NCBI GenBank assembly: GCA_937975645.1
Contig: CALJTV010000048.1
Location: 1 to 55,108, forward strand
Direction: 5' to 3'
Origin: an uncultured Dehalococcoidia bacterium
GTDB lineage: Bacteria > Chloroflexota > Dehalococcoidia > GIF9 > UBA5629
DNA: 55,108 nucleotides
This document shows, one piece after another, positions 38,982-47,545 of this stretch. The notes under the pieces were generated by a model. The model was not told the origin of the DNA and did no database searches. It saw only the letters and a program-made list of their open reading frames with translations. A program made the translations under genes and the position numbers. The number at the start of each line of letters is the position of its first letter. Positions within the stretch are counted from its first letter, which is position 1.

Positions 38982-39481
38982 CAGGGTTCCCTCCCAGTTA
39001 CCGCCAGAACGGCATTTCTCACATAGTCTGCCAGTCCCTGCAGGAAGAGGAGAAATGCCCCCACAGGTATGCAGAGTTTGACAGGATAAACGGGGCAGCC
39101 AAAGCTTGTCGGCTCACGCTCTCTCACTAGCAGAGAATGCCAGCCTGACTGCCACCCCTTCCACATCATGGAGCCGACCCAAAGGAAAAACAGGCACCAG
39201 GTGAACAGATTTACCGCCGCTCTCACCCTGGGAGGAAAGCGACCGTATAATATATCCACGTTTACGTGCTGTCCGATGCGGAGCACATAAGCACCGATGA
39301 GTACGATATAGGCACCGTAAAATGCCAGCGAGACCTCGAGTGCCCAGTTCGTGGGCGAGCCGAAGAGGTACCGAGCTACGACCTCGTACAGGATGACCAG
39401 CGTGAATACAATGACCAGGAAGCTAACGACTTTCCCCGACCATTCACTGATGGCATCTACGACCTTCAGGGCTCTGCGCAT
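38981..39481 (-). CDS. dctQ: TRAP transporter small permease (DctQ)
   Basis: A 166-residue protein with four hydrophobic segments, including VVSFLVIVFTLVILYEVVARYLF, the DctQ motif region. It forms the membrane complex with DctM. The Shine-Dalgarno is weak, and it lies 76 nt after dctP. Confidence 0.92.
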   Translation of the reverse strand: MRRALKVVDAISEWSGKVVSFLVIVFTLVILYEVVARYLFGSPTNWALEVSLAFYGAYIVLIGAYVLRIGQHVNVDILYGRFPPRVRAAVNLFTWCLFFLWVGSMMWKGWQSGWHSLLVREREPTSFGCPVYPVKLCIPVGAFLLFLQGLADYVRNAVLAVTGREP

Positions 39482-39557
39482 CGCTCAACCCTAACAATGG
39501 TCCCCTACGAGAAACGAGGCGGGGCAAAACGCCTCGCCTCGCTCGCTAAGACCACTC

Positions 39558-40631
39558 TCACTGAAGATAGCCCAGCTTTTTCATGAAGTCCTTCATCACC
39601 CCCACCCAATGGGCATTGTCTGCGCTCGCTGCAGCTACCTGGTCCCATACCTTAAATGCCGCCGCCTGCAGCGCCTTCTGCGCCTCAGCATCAAGCGTGG
39701 TCACTTTCACACCGTGCTTGGTGACCATGGTATTCAGAGCGTCCATCTCATCCATATAATACTCATTGCTCCGGTCCCAAGCGCGCTCTTTCAATGCCAG
39801 GTCAACGATAAGTTGCAAATCTTTGGGCAGTTCGTCCCATGCCTTCTTACTGATAGCCACCCAGTCAGTGGCACAGAAAGCTAGGTTGGGCTGCACGTAG
39901 TATTTGGCAACTTCATAAAATTTCATCGTATAAGCACCGCCAGCAGCACCCCAGTGGGCTGCGTCGACCACCCCGGTCTGCAGCGCCGTATATATCTCCG
40001 CACCCGGTATCATAGTGGGCGCAGCACCAACCTCCTTGAGCATATCAGCAATGGCACCAGACGACCTCACTTTCAGACCTTTCAGGTCGGCCAGTGTCTT
40101 TACCGGCTTCTTGCTGATCATAGCTGTAGGATACCACTTCTCCGTCCAGTACATTACCCCGGCAGCCTCATGCGCCTTTTTCAAGGCGTCCTCAAAGCCG
40201 AGCTGCATATGGAAGTACTGCACCTCCCAGGCATCCCTGAAGGCAAACGGACAGTTGCCAGAGACAGCCTGCAAAGGCACAATGCTCGTCCAGTATACCG
40301 AGCCTGTACCACCCTGAAGTGCGTTAGTCCGCCAAGCCTCAAACATGTCCTTCGTGGGCATAAACGTGTCTGCAGGGTAAACTGTAATCTTTAACCGCCC
40401 GTCCGTCAGCTTTAGGATCTCCTCTTCGCAGAACTTCTTGAACGGCGCATAGGACAGACTTGCCGCTGGCCAGTGGGACTGGAACTTCCACTCAAAGGTC
40501 TTGGCTGGGGCTGAAACAGGTGGCGCCCCGGTAGGTTGACTCGGAGCCTGAGCGGTACAACCAAAAGACAGACCGACCACAAGCACCGAAGTCATTAAAG
40601 ACACTAAATAGACTAGCAACTTTCGCCTCAC
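39558..40631 (-). CDS. dctP: TRAP transporter substrate-binding lipoprotein (DctP)
   Basis: A 357-residue binding protein. The signal ends in LSFGC with lipid-anchored Cys25, followed by a short linker and EWKFQSHWPAASLSY. The TRAP SBP core includes LKGLKVRSSGAIADMLKEVGAAPTMIPGAEIYTALQTGVVDAAHWG, with the ligand-carboxylate Arg. GTG start with GGAGGG eight nt upstream. The substrate is probably an organic acid. Confidence 0.94.
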   Translation of the reverse strand: MRRKLLVYLVSLMTSVLVVGLSFGCTAQAPSQPTGAPPVSAPAKTFEWKFQSHWPAASLSYAPFKKFCEEEILKLTDGRLKITVYPADTFMPTKDMFEAWRTNALQGGTGSVYWTSIVPLQAVSGNCPFAFRDAWEVQYFHMQLGFEDALKKAHEAAGVMYWTEKWYPTAMISKKPVKTLADLKGLKVRSSGAIADMLKEVGAAPTMIPGAEIYTALQTGVVDAAHWGAAGGAYTMKFYEVAKYYVQPNLAFCATDWVAISKKAWDELPKDLQLIVDLALKERAWDRSNEYYMDEMDALNTMVTKHGVKVTTLDAEAQKALQAAAFKVWDQVAAASADNAHWVGVMKDFMKKLGYLQ

Positions 40632-40786
40632 TTCTACCCTCCTTATGTTTTGTCATCAAACGGTGGCTTAAACAGTGTTACTCGCGGCCTTCGATTATCT
40701 CACCTCCTTTCAGCAAAACAAGAACACCACGACCAGAGTCAGAAATAGCTCACCTGCTACAACCGGACGAAGATATGAACGCTTGG

Positions 40787-40815
40787 ATTATAGTCTAGCT
40801 CTTGTAGACAGTCAA
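40787..40815 (-). promoter_or_regulatory. Sigma-70 promoter of the TRAP operon
   Basis: On the minus strand TTGACT (40815-40810), 17-nt spacer, TATAAT (40792-40787). It lies about 155 nt before the dctP start, leaving a long untranslated leader. Confidence 0.85.
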
Positions 40816-40842
40816 GGGGTTTTTCTCAATGGTAGCCAGCGA

Positions 40843-42279
40843 TTAACGCACCTTCTCTTGGTACCAGCAGACCCTGGCTAAAGCTGTGGTTGCCCTGGTA
40901 AGCGAGGGAGCAAAGGCAATGCCGGCATTAAATAACCTCTGCTGTGCCGACCTCCGTTCCACCTCCACTTTTATCTTATCAGCGGCAGTGGTGAGCTCCT
41001 CAGTGACCACCACGAACTGCTTGTCGGTTTTCTGCTGCAGGTCCAGAACCACCTCAAGTCTCTCTTCACAACCGCTGTCCGGCACACCATTCAAGCCCTC
41101 CAGCCCGTAGAGGTATACGCGGTCGATAACCACCACGTCTATCTCCTCCCAGGAAAGCAGTACTTCGAGCACTCTCTTGAATAGCTGCGCCGGCAAAACT
41201 GGGGCACCTATATCAAACGGGTTCCTGATGCTTGTCCCCACCGGCGGCAACAGCGCCCTCAGCCGCTGTTGCATTTCTGCCGGCGCCACAGGTAGCACAA
41301 GCCCCATCCGCTCACAGACATCCCCCGCAGCCACGCCGACAGCTCCGCCACCGCCGATCACCGCTACCCTCCTTCCAATATTCCGCCGGCATTGCCTGAA
41401 AAACAGCACTGCATCGACAAGTTCCTCAAAATCGTCCACTAGCACAGCGCCAGTCTGGCGGGAAAACGCCTGCCACACCGCCCTCTCTCCAGCCAAAGAG
41501 CCAGTATGGCTGCTCGCTGCCCTCCCACCTGTCTGAGTCAGCCCACCCTTCCACACAATAACCGGCTTCTTCCCCAGCAGACCACGGGCTAGCCGAAAAA
41601 AGCGGCTACCCTCCTTCACGCCCTCTATATAGGCAGCGATAACTTTAGTCTCATCATCGCTCCCGAGATACTCAAGAAAGTCGCTTTCGTTCAAATCGCA
41701 GGCATTGCCATAGCTGACCACCTTACTGAACCTCAGACCACAACCGCTGGCTGCCCAGACGAAATATAAAGCCAGTCCGCCACTTTGTGAGATAAAGGCG
41801 ACATCACCGCTGTCCGACGGCAGTCTGGCGCCGGGGAGCAGTGTCAGTCCACCGCGCGGACAGTAGACCCCAAAACAGTTCGGACCTATGACCCGCAGCT
41901 TGCCTTTAGCCAGCCTCACTATTTCTTCTTCCAACTTCCTGCCGTCCTCCCCAACTTCCCTGAAACCGGAGGTGAAGATCTCCACCCCTGCCACCCCCCT
42001 TGCCACACAATCACTGATGACACCGGGCACGGCACTCGCCGGGACAGTAACAAAGACGAAGTCTACCGGGTCGGGCACGTCCCGCACGCTTGGATAGGTC
42101 TTGAACCCGAGGATCTCCTCCGGTGCTTCCGGGTTTATCGGGTACAGTCTGCCCCGATAGCCAAACTCAAGCAGCGTCCGCATAAACTGGTAGCCAGGCC
42201 TGCCTGGTTCACCGGAAGCCCCCACCACCGCCACAGACTCGGGGTAAAAAATGCGGTCGAAGTCGCTTGCTCTATTCAT
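40843..42279 (-). CDS. ADP-forming acyl-CoA synthetase, alpha-type (CoA-binding) protein
   Basis: A 478-residue protein with CoA-binding domain (SVAVVGASGEPGRPGYQF), succinyl-CoA-ligase-like domains and the phosphohistidine in ASSHTGSLAG. Such alpha chains make acyl-CoA from acid plus ATP, or the reverse for ATP gain, with an ATP-grasp beta subunit. No beta subunit is adjacent. AGGAG lies six nt before the ATG at 42279. Confidence 0.88.
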   Translation of the reverse strand: MNRASDFDRIFYPESVAVVGASGEPGRPGYQFMRTLLEFGYRGRLYPINPEAPEEILGFKTYPSVRDVPDPVDFVFVTVPASAVPGVISDCVARGVAGVEIFTSGFREVGEDGRKLEEEIVRLAKGKLRVIGPNCFGVYCPRGGLTLLPGARLPSDSGDVAFISQSGGLALYFVWAASGCGLRFSKVVSYGNACDLNESDFLEYLGSDDETKVIAAYIEGVKEGSRFFRLARGLLGKKPVIVWKGGLTQTGGRAASSHTGSLAGERAVWQAFSRQTGAVLVDDFEELVDAVLFFRQCRRNIGRRVAVIGGGGAVGVAAGDVCERMGLVLPVAPAEMQQRLRALLPPVGTSIRNPFDIGAPVLPAQLFKRVLEVLLSWEEIDVVVIDRVYLYGLEGLNGVPDSGCEERLEVVLDLQQKTDKQFVVVTEELTTAADKIKVEVERRSAQQRLFNAGIAFAPSLTRATTALARVCWYQEKVR

Positions 42280-42367
42280 CGCTGGCTCCTGTAAATTAAT
42301 CCCTGCCATATCAAGCAAAAGGCACAGCCAAACCAGCATTTTACTGCAGAGCAGCCCTTTATGCCAA

Positions 42368-42391
42368 ATTTAGTGACAGATTTAGTGACAG
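42368..42391. repeat. Two 12-bp direct repeats upstream of the sigma factor gene
   Basis: ATTTAGTGACAG is repeated exactly, head to tail, 46 nt before the -10 box of the ECF sigma gene and 89 nt upstream of the divergent synthetase start. The spacing of about one helical turn fits a regulator binding site, by inference. Confidence 0.5.
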
Positions 42392-42413
42392 ACGAAAATC
42401 GGATAAATAAACT

Positions 42414-42442
42414 TTCGCCGTCGAGCCCTCGTTGTATATAAT
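42414..42442 (+). promoter_or_regulatory. Candidate promoter of the ECF sigma operon
   Basis: TATAAT at 42437-42442, with a poor -35 (TTCGCC) 17 nt upstream. The GTG start of the sigma gene is 60 nt downstream. Confidence 0.5.
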
Positions 42443-42501
42443 AGACACCAGGCAAACAACCCCCTGAGATCCTCTCAGGAAAATGCAAGAGGTTCCTCCT
42501 G

Positions 42502-43044
42502 GTGTTAGGAAGCGAAGAATATCTGGTAAAACAGGCGGTAAATGGAGACCAGACGGCTTTTACACAGTTATACAACGCCAATTTTGACCGCATTTACCGC
42601 TATGTTTACACCAGAGTAAGGAGCCAGGCTGAAGCCGAGGACTTAACACAGGATGTATTCATCAAAGCCCTGGAGGCGATCAGCAACTACAAGTGGCGGG
42701 ACCTGCCTTTCGCCGCCTGGCTGTTTAAGATCGCCCATAACACCGTTATCGACCATGCGAGGAAAACATCCAGGGAGAAAAGGGCTGACTTCGATGAGGC
42801 ACATTTGGCTACGGTCGAAGACCCTGTGGAGATGAGCGAAAGACAGTTCGAGGTAGAGCAGTTGAGAATGGCATTGGAGAAACTGCCCGAAGCACAGCGC
42901 GAGGTGGCTACCCTGCGCTTCATCGCCCAGCTCTCCATAGCCGAAACGGCTAAGGTGTTGGGCAAGAGCGAGGGCACCATAAAGGCACTCCAGTTCAACG
43001 CCACCATGGCGTTGAGGAAAGCCCTCGGCGCCACCGAGGAGTAG
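42502..43044 (+). CDS. ECF-type sigma-70 family factor
   Basis: A 180-residue sigma factor with region 2 (FDRIYRYVYTRVRSQAEAEDLTQDVFIKAL) and region 4 (LPEAQREVATLRFIAQLSIAETAKVLGKSEGTIKAL). GTG start with AGAGG upstream. It overlaps nothing and is followed after one nt by the DUF5667 gene, its likely membrane regulator. Confidence 0.94.
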   Translation: MLGSEEYLVKQAVNGDQTAFTQLYNANFDRIYRYVYTRVRSQAEAEDLTQDVFIKALEAISNYKWRDLPFAAWLFKIAHNTVIDHARKTSREKRADFDEAHLATVEDPVEMSERQFEVEQLRMALEKLPEAQREVATLRFIAQLSIAETAKVLGKSEGTIKALQFNATMALRKALGATEE

Positions 43045-43045
43045 A

Positions 43046-44182
43046 ATGGGAAGAAGGCTGGACGACATATTCAACGAGTGCTATGAGCGGGTACGCTCTG
43101 GCGAAACGATAGAGAGCGTCCTTGCCAGTTATCCAGAGCACACCGACGAACTGGAGAGACTGCTCCGCACTGCCTTTGACATCGGCAGGAGAGGCTCCTA
43201 CATCCAACCCAGACCAGAATTTCGGCACTGGACTGGGGTGAGACTGCAAGGCGCCTTCGAGTATGCCCGCCGACAGAAACAGAAGCCGACTGCAAGGGGG
43301 TTCAACTGGAGCACCGCTTGGGCAGTAGCCCTCACCGCCTTGGTCATCGTGGTGGTGAGTGGCATCAGTACTGCGGCTGCAGCCTCAAATGCCATGCCAG
43401 ATGGAGCGCTTTACCCTGTAAAGCTGGCTACCGAGCAGGCGAGACTAGCACTTACCTTCTCCGAGTCTGCTAAGGCTGAACTTTACGCCAAGTACGCAGA
43501 AAGAAGGGTAATAGAGATCGAGACCATGGCAGAACAGGGAAAGCCTGAACTGGCAGCCGCCACTGCAGAAAAACTGGCAAGCCACCTGGACTCTGCCAGC
43601 ACCGCCATCACCAAGGCAACAGAGGTGCCACAGGCTGCGCCCCCTGTCACCACGTCCGTCGCTGAACCAACACCCACAGCCGGAGAGACCGCCGTTCAGG
43701 AACCGACATCAACAATACCTTCGCAACCAGCACCCCAGCAAGCACCTCCGCAAGAGACAGCCACAACCGCCTCTACGCCACCAACCGAAACTACCGAGAA
43801 GGTAGCCCCAGAGAAGACCACAAAGGCTGAAAAGGCAGAACGTGTCAGGACTGCGCTGGAAAACAGCACCTCCCGCAGCCTGACCGCGCTGCAAAAAGCG
43901 ATGGACCGGGCATCCCCCGAGACAAAGGACAGGCTGCAGAAAGCTATGGACAGGCTATCGGAAAAAGGCTACCGGAAACCCGAATATAAGCATGGACCTG
44001 AGAGCTGGCGACAGGACGATGACAATAAAAAAGAGCAGGAAGGCGATGATAATTATAGTGCCATACCCGAGCAACAGACATCTTCCTCATCGGTGGACAA
44101 GTCCAGCAATGCCAGTAAGTCATCAGACAACAACCTGACGCCGTCCAGGCAACAGTACAGACCGAGAAACCGCAGCCAGTAA
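43046..44182 (+). CDS. DUF5667 membrane protein, probable anti-sigma factor
   Basis: A 378-residue protein. Residues 1-85 are cytoplasmic and anti-sigma-like (CYERVRSGETIESVLASYPEHTDELERLL). One membrane segment lies at about 91-113. The outside part starts with DUF5667 (GALYPVKLATEQARLALTFS) and continues as a long low-complexity Pro/Thr/Gln/Glu region. It should hold the sigma factor until an envelope signal is received; this is inference from gene pairing. Confidence 0.85.
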   Translation: MGRRLDDIFNECYERVRSGETIESVLASYPEHTDELERLLRTAFDIGRRGSYIQPRPEFRHWTGVRLQGAFEYARRQKQKPTARGFNWSTAWAVALTALVIVVVSGISTAAAASNAMPDGALYPVKLATEQARLALTFSESAKAELYAKYAERRVIEIETMAEQGKPELAAATAEKLASHLDSASTAITKATEVPQAAPPVTTSVAEPTPTAGETAVQEPTSTIPSQPAPQQAPPQETATTASTPPTETTEKVAPEKTTKAEKAERVRTALENSTSRSLTALQKAMDRASPETKDRLQKAMDRLSEKGYRKPEYKHGPESWRQDDDNKKEQEGDDNYSAIPEQQTSSSSVDKSSNASKSSDNNLTPSRQQYRPRNRSQ

Positions 44183-44273
44183 GCCCCCCATCCCTACCAC
44201 TAAACCTTCAGACTCTGTGCAGCGTTATAACTGGTGAAAGACAGGATACCGCTCTTTACAAAGGAGGTTTAAA

Positions 44274-44753
44274 ATGAAAAACTGGAGCTTACCGCTTACG
44301 CTGGTCGCTGTTTTACTGCTGGTTTCCTTGCTCCCAAAAAACGTAAGCGCCCAGCCTGAGACGGTGCTCGACACTACGCTCGAGTCCGTGGTTACAGGGG
44401 ACGACAATGCCACCGACAATACGACTGATAACGCCACACAGACAAAATCATGGTGGCTGAGATTGCGCGGCGTACCTGGTAAGGGCATCCTCACCGCCCC
44501 GGGGCTGCAAAAGCCATTCCACCCCAACTGGCAGGGGCTCAAAGCTGTCGAGAGGAAACTGGGGCTTATGACCCAGCAGCAGACCTCGGTAACAGAGCAG
44601 ACGCAGAACAACGGTGAATCACAAAGTCTGCGGGTGAGAGAGAGGACAAGGCAGGAGACACAGCTCCAGGAGCAGGCAGGAACAGCACAGCAGGGCCACG
44701 GTGCCACGCCTGGGCTTAATGCGAAGGGAAAGGAGAAAAAGGGTAAACCATAG
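44274..44753 (+). CDS. Secreted low-complexity protein
   Basis: A 159-residue protein with a signal peptide (LPLTLVAVLLLVSLLPKNVSA, cut likely after SA) and a mature part rich in Thr, Gln, Asp and Lys. AAAGGAGG precedes the ATG. It lies between the anti-sigma gene and a terminator, so it is probably in the same operon. No family recognised. Confidence 0.75.
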   Translation: MKNWSLPLTLVAVLLLVSLLPKNVSAQPETVLDTTLESVVTGDDNATDNTTDNATQTKSWWLRLRGVPGKGILTAPGLQKPFHPNWQGLKAVERKLGLMTQQQTSVTEQTQNNGESQSLRVRERTRQETQLQEQAGTAQQGHGATPGLNAKGKEKKGKP

Positions 44754-44774
44754 CGGCACAACACAGAAATATTA

Positions 44775-44800
44775 AAGGGCGATCGGTTACGGTCGCCCTT
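44775..44800. terminator. Bidirectional Rho-independent terminator
   Basis: Stem AAGGGCGA/TCGCCCTT, extended by T-G and C-G pairs around loop GGTTAC, followed on the plus strand by ATTTTATT and on the minus strand by TAATATTT. It separates the convergent sigma operon and the SagB-like gene; its arm reaches the stop codon of the latter. Confidence 0.85.
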
Positions 44801-45548
44801 ATTTTATTCTCCCCACAGGTATAATATACAGTGGTACCTCATCCTTAGCCAGTCCCACTATCTCAGCCACCCGGGCATCGTCAAAAGCTCCCACCGTCAC
44901 CAGCCCCAGCCCCAAGGCAGTAGCCCGGAGACAGATGTTCTGGGCAGCATGCCCCACCTCAATATGGACATAGCGTTCGCCCCGTTCTCCATACTTGGCT
45001 TTGGTGCGCTGGTATACCGCAGCGATGACGATATCTATAGCCCCCTGCTCCACCCACGGCTGAACCAGCGCTGCCGCCGCCAGGCTCCTCCGCACGTCCC
45101 CCTCTTTGATGAGTTTGATATCGTTTATCACCGGGCTATATTTGTAGACGCCTGGCTTCAGCCCCTCAACATTGCCCACCACCACATAGAGTTCCAAAGG
45201 ATATAGTGCACCTGCTGAAGGCGCCGTCCGGTACCGTGGCGGGCGGGTGATCCCCTGTCCTGCCCAGAGCAGCTTCATCACCTCATCTCTGGTCAAAGGC
45301 TCATTGCTGTACTCCCTCACCGACTGCCTCCGCTTCAGCAGCTCCTCGAGCGTGCCATCTTCTGCAGTGACTATTTGCGCCTGCAGCTTCTCAACTTCGG
45401 CTTTCGTCTTTCCCAGTTCACTTCTCACCCTCTCCAGTTCAAGTTGCAGGGCACTGCAGCCCTCCCGCTCAGGCACCGATGTACACCCAGGTGCCACCAG
45501 AAGCAATAGTAACAGCATCGGCAACAGTTTACAGACGACATGCAACAT
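44799..45548 (-). CDS. SagB/ThcOx-type nitroreductase lipoprotein
   Basis: A 249-residue protein with a lipoprotein signal (VAPGC, Cys22), a coiled-coil (about residues 30-65) and a nitroreductase-fold FMN domain (RRQSVREYSNEPLTRDEV, TAPSAGALYPLELYVV, GHAAQNICLRATALGLG). SagB-like dehydrogenases oxidise azolines, but no cyclodehydratase or peptide is here. An outside-facing, anchored flavoprotein is unusual. ATG at 45548 with GGGAGG five nt upstream. Confidence 0.87.
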   Translation of the reverse strand: MLHVVCKLLPMLLLLLLVAPGCTSVPEREGCSALQLELERVRSELGKTKAEVEKLQAQIVTAEDGTLEELLKRRQSVREYSNEPLTRDEVMKLLWAGQGITRPPRYRTAPSAGALYPLELYVVVGNVEGLKPGVYKYSPVINDIKLIKEGDVRRSLAAAALVQPWVEQGAIDIVIAAVYQRTKAKYGERGERYVHIEVGHAAQNICLRATALGLGLVTVGAFDDARVAEIVGLAKDEVPLYIIPVGRIK

Positions 45549-45767
45549 TTCGCCCTCCCAAGCCATTATGCCCGCTCGGCGGGCTGGAAATCAATGTCTT
45601 GTATCGGTTTAGTACGTCGCTAGCAGTTCGGCTACTATCTTGAGCCACATAGGCGAACCCCCGCCCCCACCCCCTGGCGGAGAAGGTAGGGGTGAGGACG
45701 AGCCCATTCTCTAGCCTGCTACCAGGCGGTTGATACTCAGCACCTTTAACCTACTGACCAAAGCTCG

Positions 45768-47528
45768 ATGTCGCTCTATGCTGGGGACGTTAAGGAACGG
45801 AAGAAATTGGCGAAGAAGCGGAGATACACCGCCAAGACAATAAACGCCAGACAGGCTGGTAAAGCGTCTACCGCGGAGACTGCTCAGCGGTGGAAAGGCT
45901 GGGTTGAGCTACTGAGAGCCGTCACCCGGAAGTTCTCAGAGGCGACCGATGAGACAGACATCTTGAATGCATTTTGTCAGCTGCTGGCAAAGTTCGGCGG
46001 TTACCGTGCTGTCTGGATAGGCTACCCTCAGGACGACAGCAGTAAGACAATACAGGTGGCAGCCCGAGCTGGCAAAGACAGTGAGTACATCGACAAAGCC
46101 GAGCTCACTTGGGACGACACTGGCAAAGACAGAAGTCCCACAGGTACAGCAATACGCACCCGACAGGCTACGGTATCCCGTGACATCAGCTCGGACTGTT
46201 TCTTCGATGGATGGCGCAAGGAGGCAATGGAACGCGGGTACTCCTCGTCAGTTGCCCTGCCCATCATGCATAGGGGCAACTTGCTGGGTGTCCTCAACAT
46301 ATACTCAACAGAACCGGACGCTTTCGACGCCGATGAGGTGGCACTCATCAGCGAGGTCGCAGGCAACCTTGCTGCAGCCATCCATAATCTGCGCCAACAG
46401 GCAATCAATCAGACGCAGATTCAAGACCTCCAGCGAAGCTACGGAGTTCAAGCAGGGCTGAACTCATTGCTGAGGCTGGCACTGCAGGACATCCCCTGTC
46501 ACGAACTAGCCCAGAGGACACTGGAAATCATCCTTTCGCTGCCCTGGTTGAAAATAGAGTCCAAGGGTAGCATCTTCCTCACCGACGATGAACCGGATAT
46601 CCTGAACATGAGGGCGGAAAAGGGGCTAGATGACACCCTTAAAGCCACCTGCGCCCGGGTACCCTTCGGCAAGTGTCTCTGCGGCAGGGCAGCCAGTGAG
46701 AAAAAACTCCAGTTCGCCAGTGGGCTGACGCCGGAGCACGAGATAAGCTATGAAGGTATAGTAGCGCACGGTCACTACTGCATCCCCCTAGTCCTCGATG
46801 ACCAAGTGCTCGGTGTGCTCAGCACCTATGTCGAGGAGGGGCACCAGTACGATGACAGGGAAGCTGAGGCGCTGACCACCATCGGTAACCTGCTAGCCAT
46901 GATAGTGAAGTACCGGTCGTCCCAGGAGGCACTGCGACAGCACCAGCAAAAGCTGAGTACCGCCATGCAATCCACCGTGAAGGCGCTGGCTTCGGCTCTG
47001 GAAATAAGGGACCCTTACACCGCCGGGCATCAAGAGCGAGTCGCTCGCCTGGCTACCGCTATTGCAGAGGAAATGCACCTGTCGCCCGACCAAATAGAGG
47101 CTGTGCGTATTGCTGGCACCATCCACGACATCGGCAAGATATACGTGCCCAGCGACATACTCAACAAACCAGGGCGGCTAACCGACATCGAGTTCAGCTT
47201 GGTAAAACAGCACTCACAGATGGGCTATGAAATACTGAAGCATGTGGAGTTCCCGTGGCCCGTTGCCGAGATCGTGCACCAGCACCATGAGCGCCTAGAT
47301 GGCTCAGGCTACCCTCGAGGACTTAAGAACGATGAGATACTCCTTGAGTCCAGAATCTTAGCAGTAGCCGATGTCGTCGAGGCGATGTCAGCGCACCGTC
47401 CCTACCGTCCCGCCCTGGGAACAGGTGTCGCACTCGAGGAGCTAGCCCAAAAGTCGGGCAAGCTCTATGACCCGGAAGTGGTAAAAGCCTGCTGGCGGCT
47501 GTTCTATGAAAAGGGCTTCAAGCTTTAA
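45768..47528 (+). CDS. GAF-GAF-HD-GYP cyclic-di-GMP phosphodiesterase
   Basis: A 586-residue sensor-type protein. First GAF at about 55-205, second at about 235-385, HD-GYP at about 395-586 with HDIGK, HQHHERLDGSGYP and the HD pair intact. HD-GYP domains cleave cyclic di-GMP. No membrane segment. No ribosome site is visible before the ATG at 45768. Confidence 0.93.
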   Translation: MSLYAGDVKERKKLAKKRRYTAKTINARQAGKASTAETAQRWKGWVELLRAVTRKFSEATDETDILNAFCQLLAKFGGYRAVWIGYPQDDSSKTIQVAARAGKDSEYIDKAELTWDDTGKDRSPTGTAIRTRQATVSRDISSDCFFDGWRKEAMERGYSSSVALPIMHRGNLLGVLNIYSTEPDAFDADEVALISEVAGNLAAAIHNLRQQAINQTQIQDLQRSYGVQAGLNSLLRLALQDIPCHELAQRTLEIILSLPWLKIESKGSIFLTDDEPDILNMRAEKGLDDTLKATCARVPFGKCLCGRAASEKKLQFASGLTPEHEISYEGIVAHGHYCIPLVLDDQVLGVLSTYVEEGHQYDDREAEALTTIGNLLAMIVKYRSSQEALRQHQQKLSTAMQSTVKALASALEIRDPYTAGHQERVARLATAIAEEMHLSPDQIEAVRIAGTIHDIGKIYVPSDILNKPGRLTDIEFSLVKQHSQMGYEILKHVEFPWPVAEIVHQHHERLDGSGYPRGLKNDEILLESRILAVADVVEAMSAHRPYRPALGTGVALEELAQKSGKLYDPEVVKACWRLFYEKGFKL

Positions 47529-47545
47529 GAGACGCCCCCTGAGCA

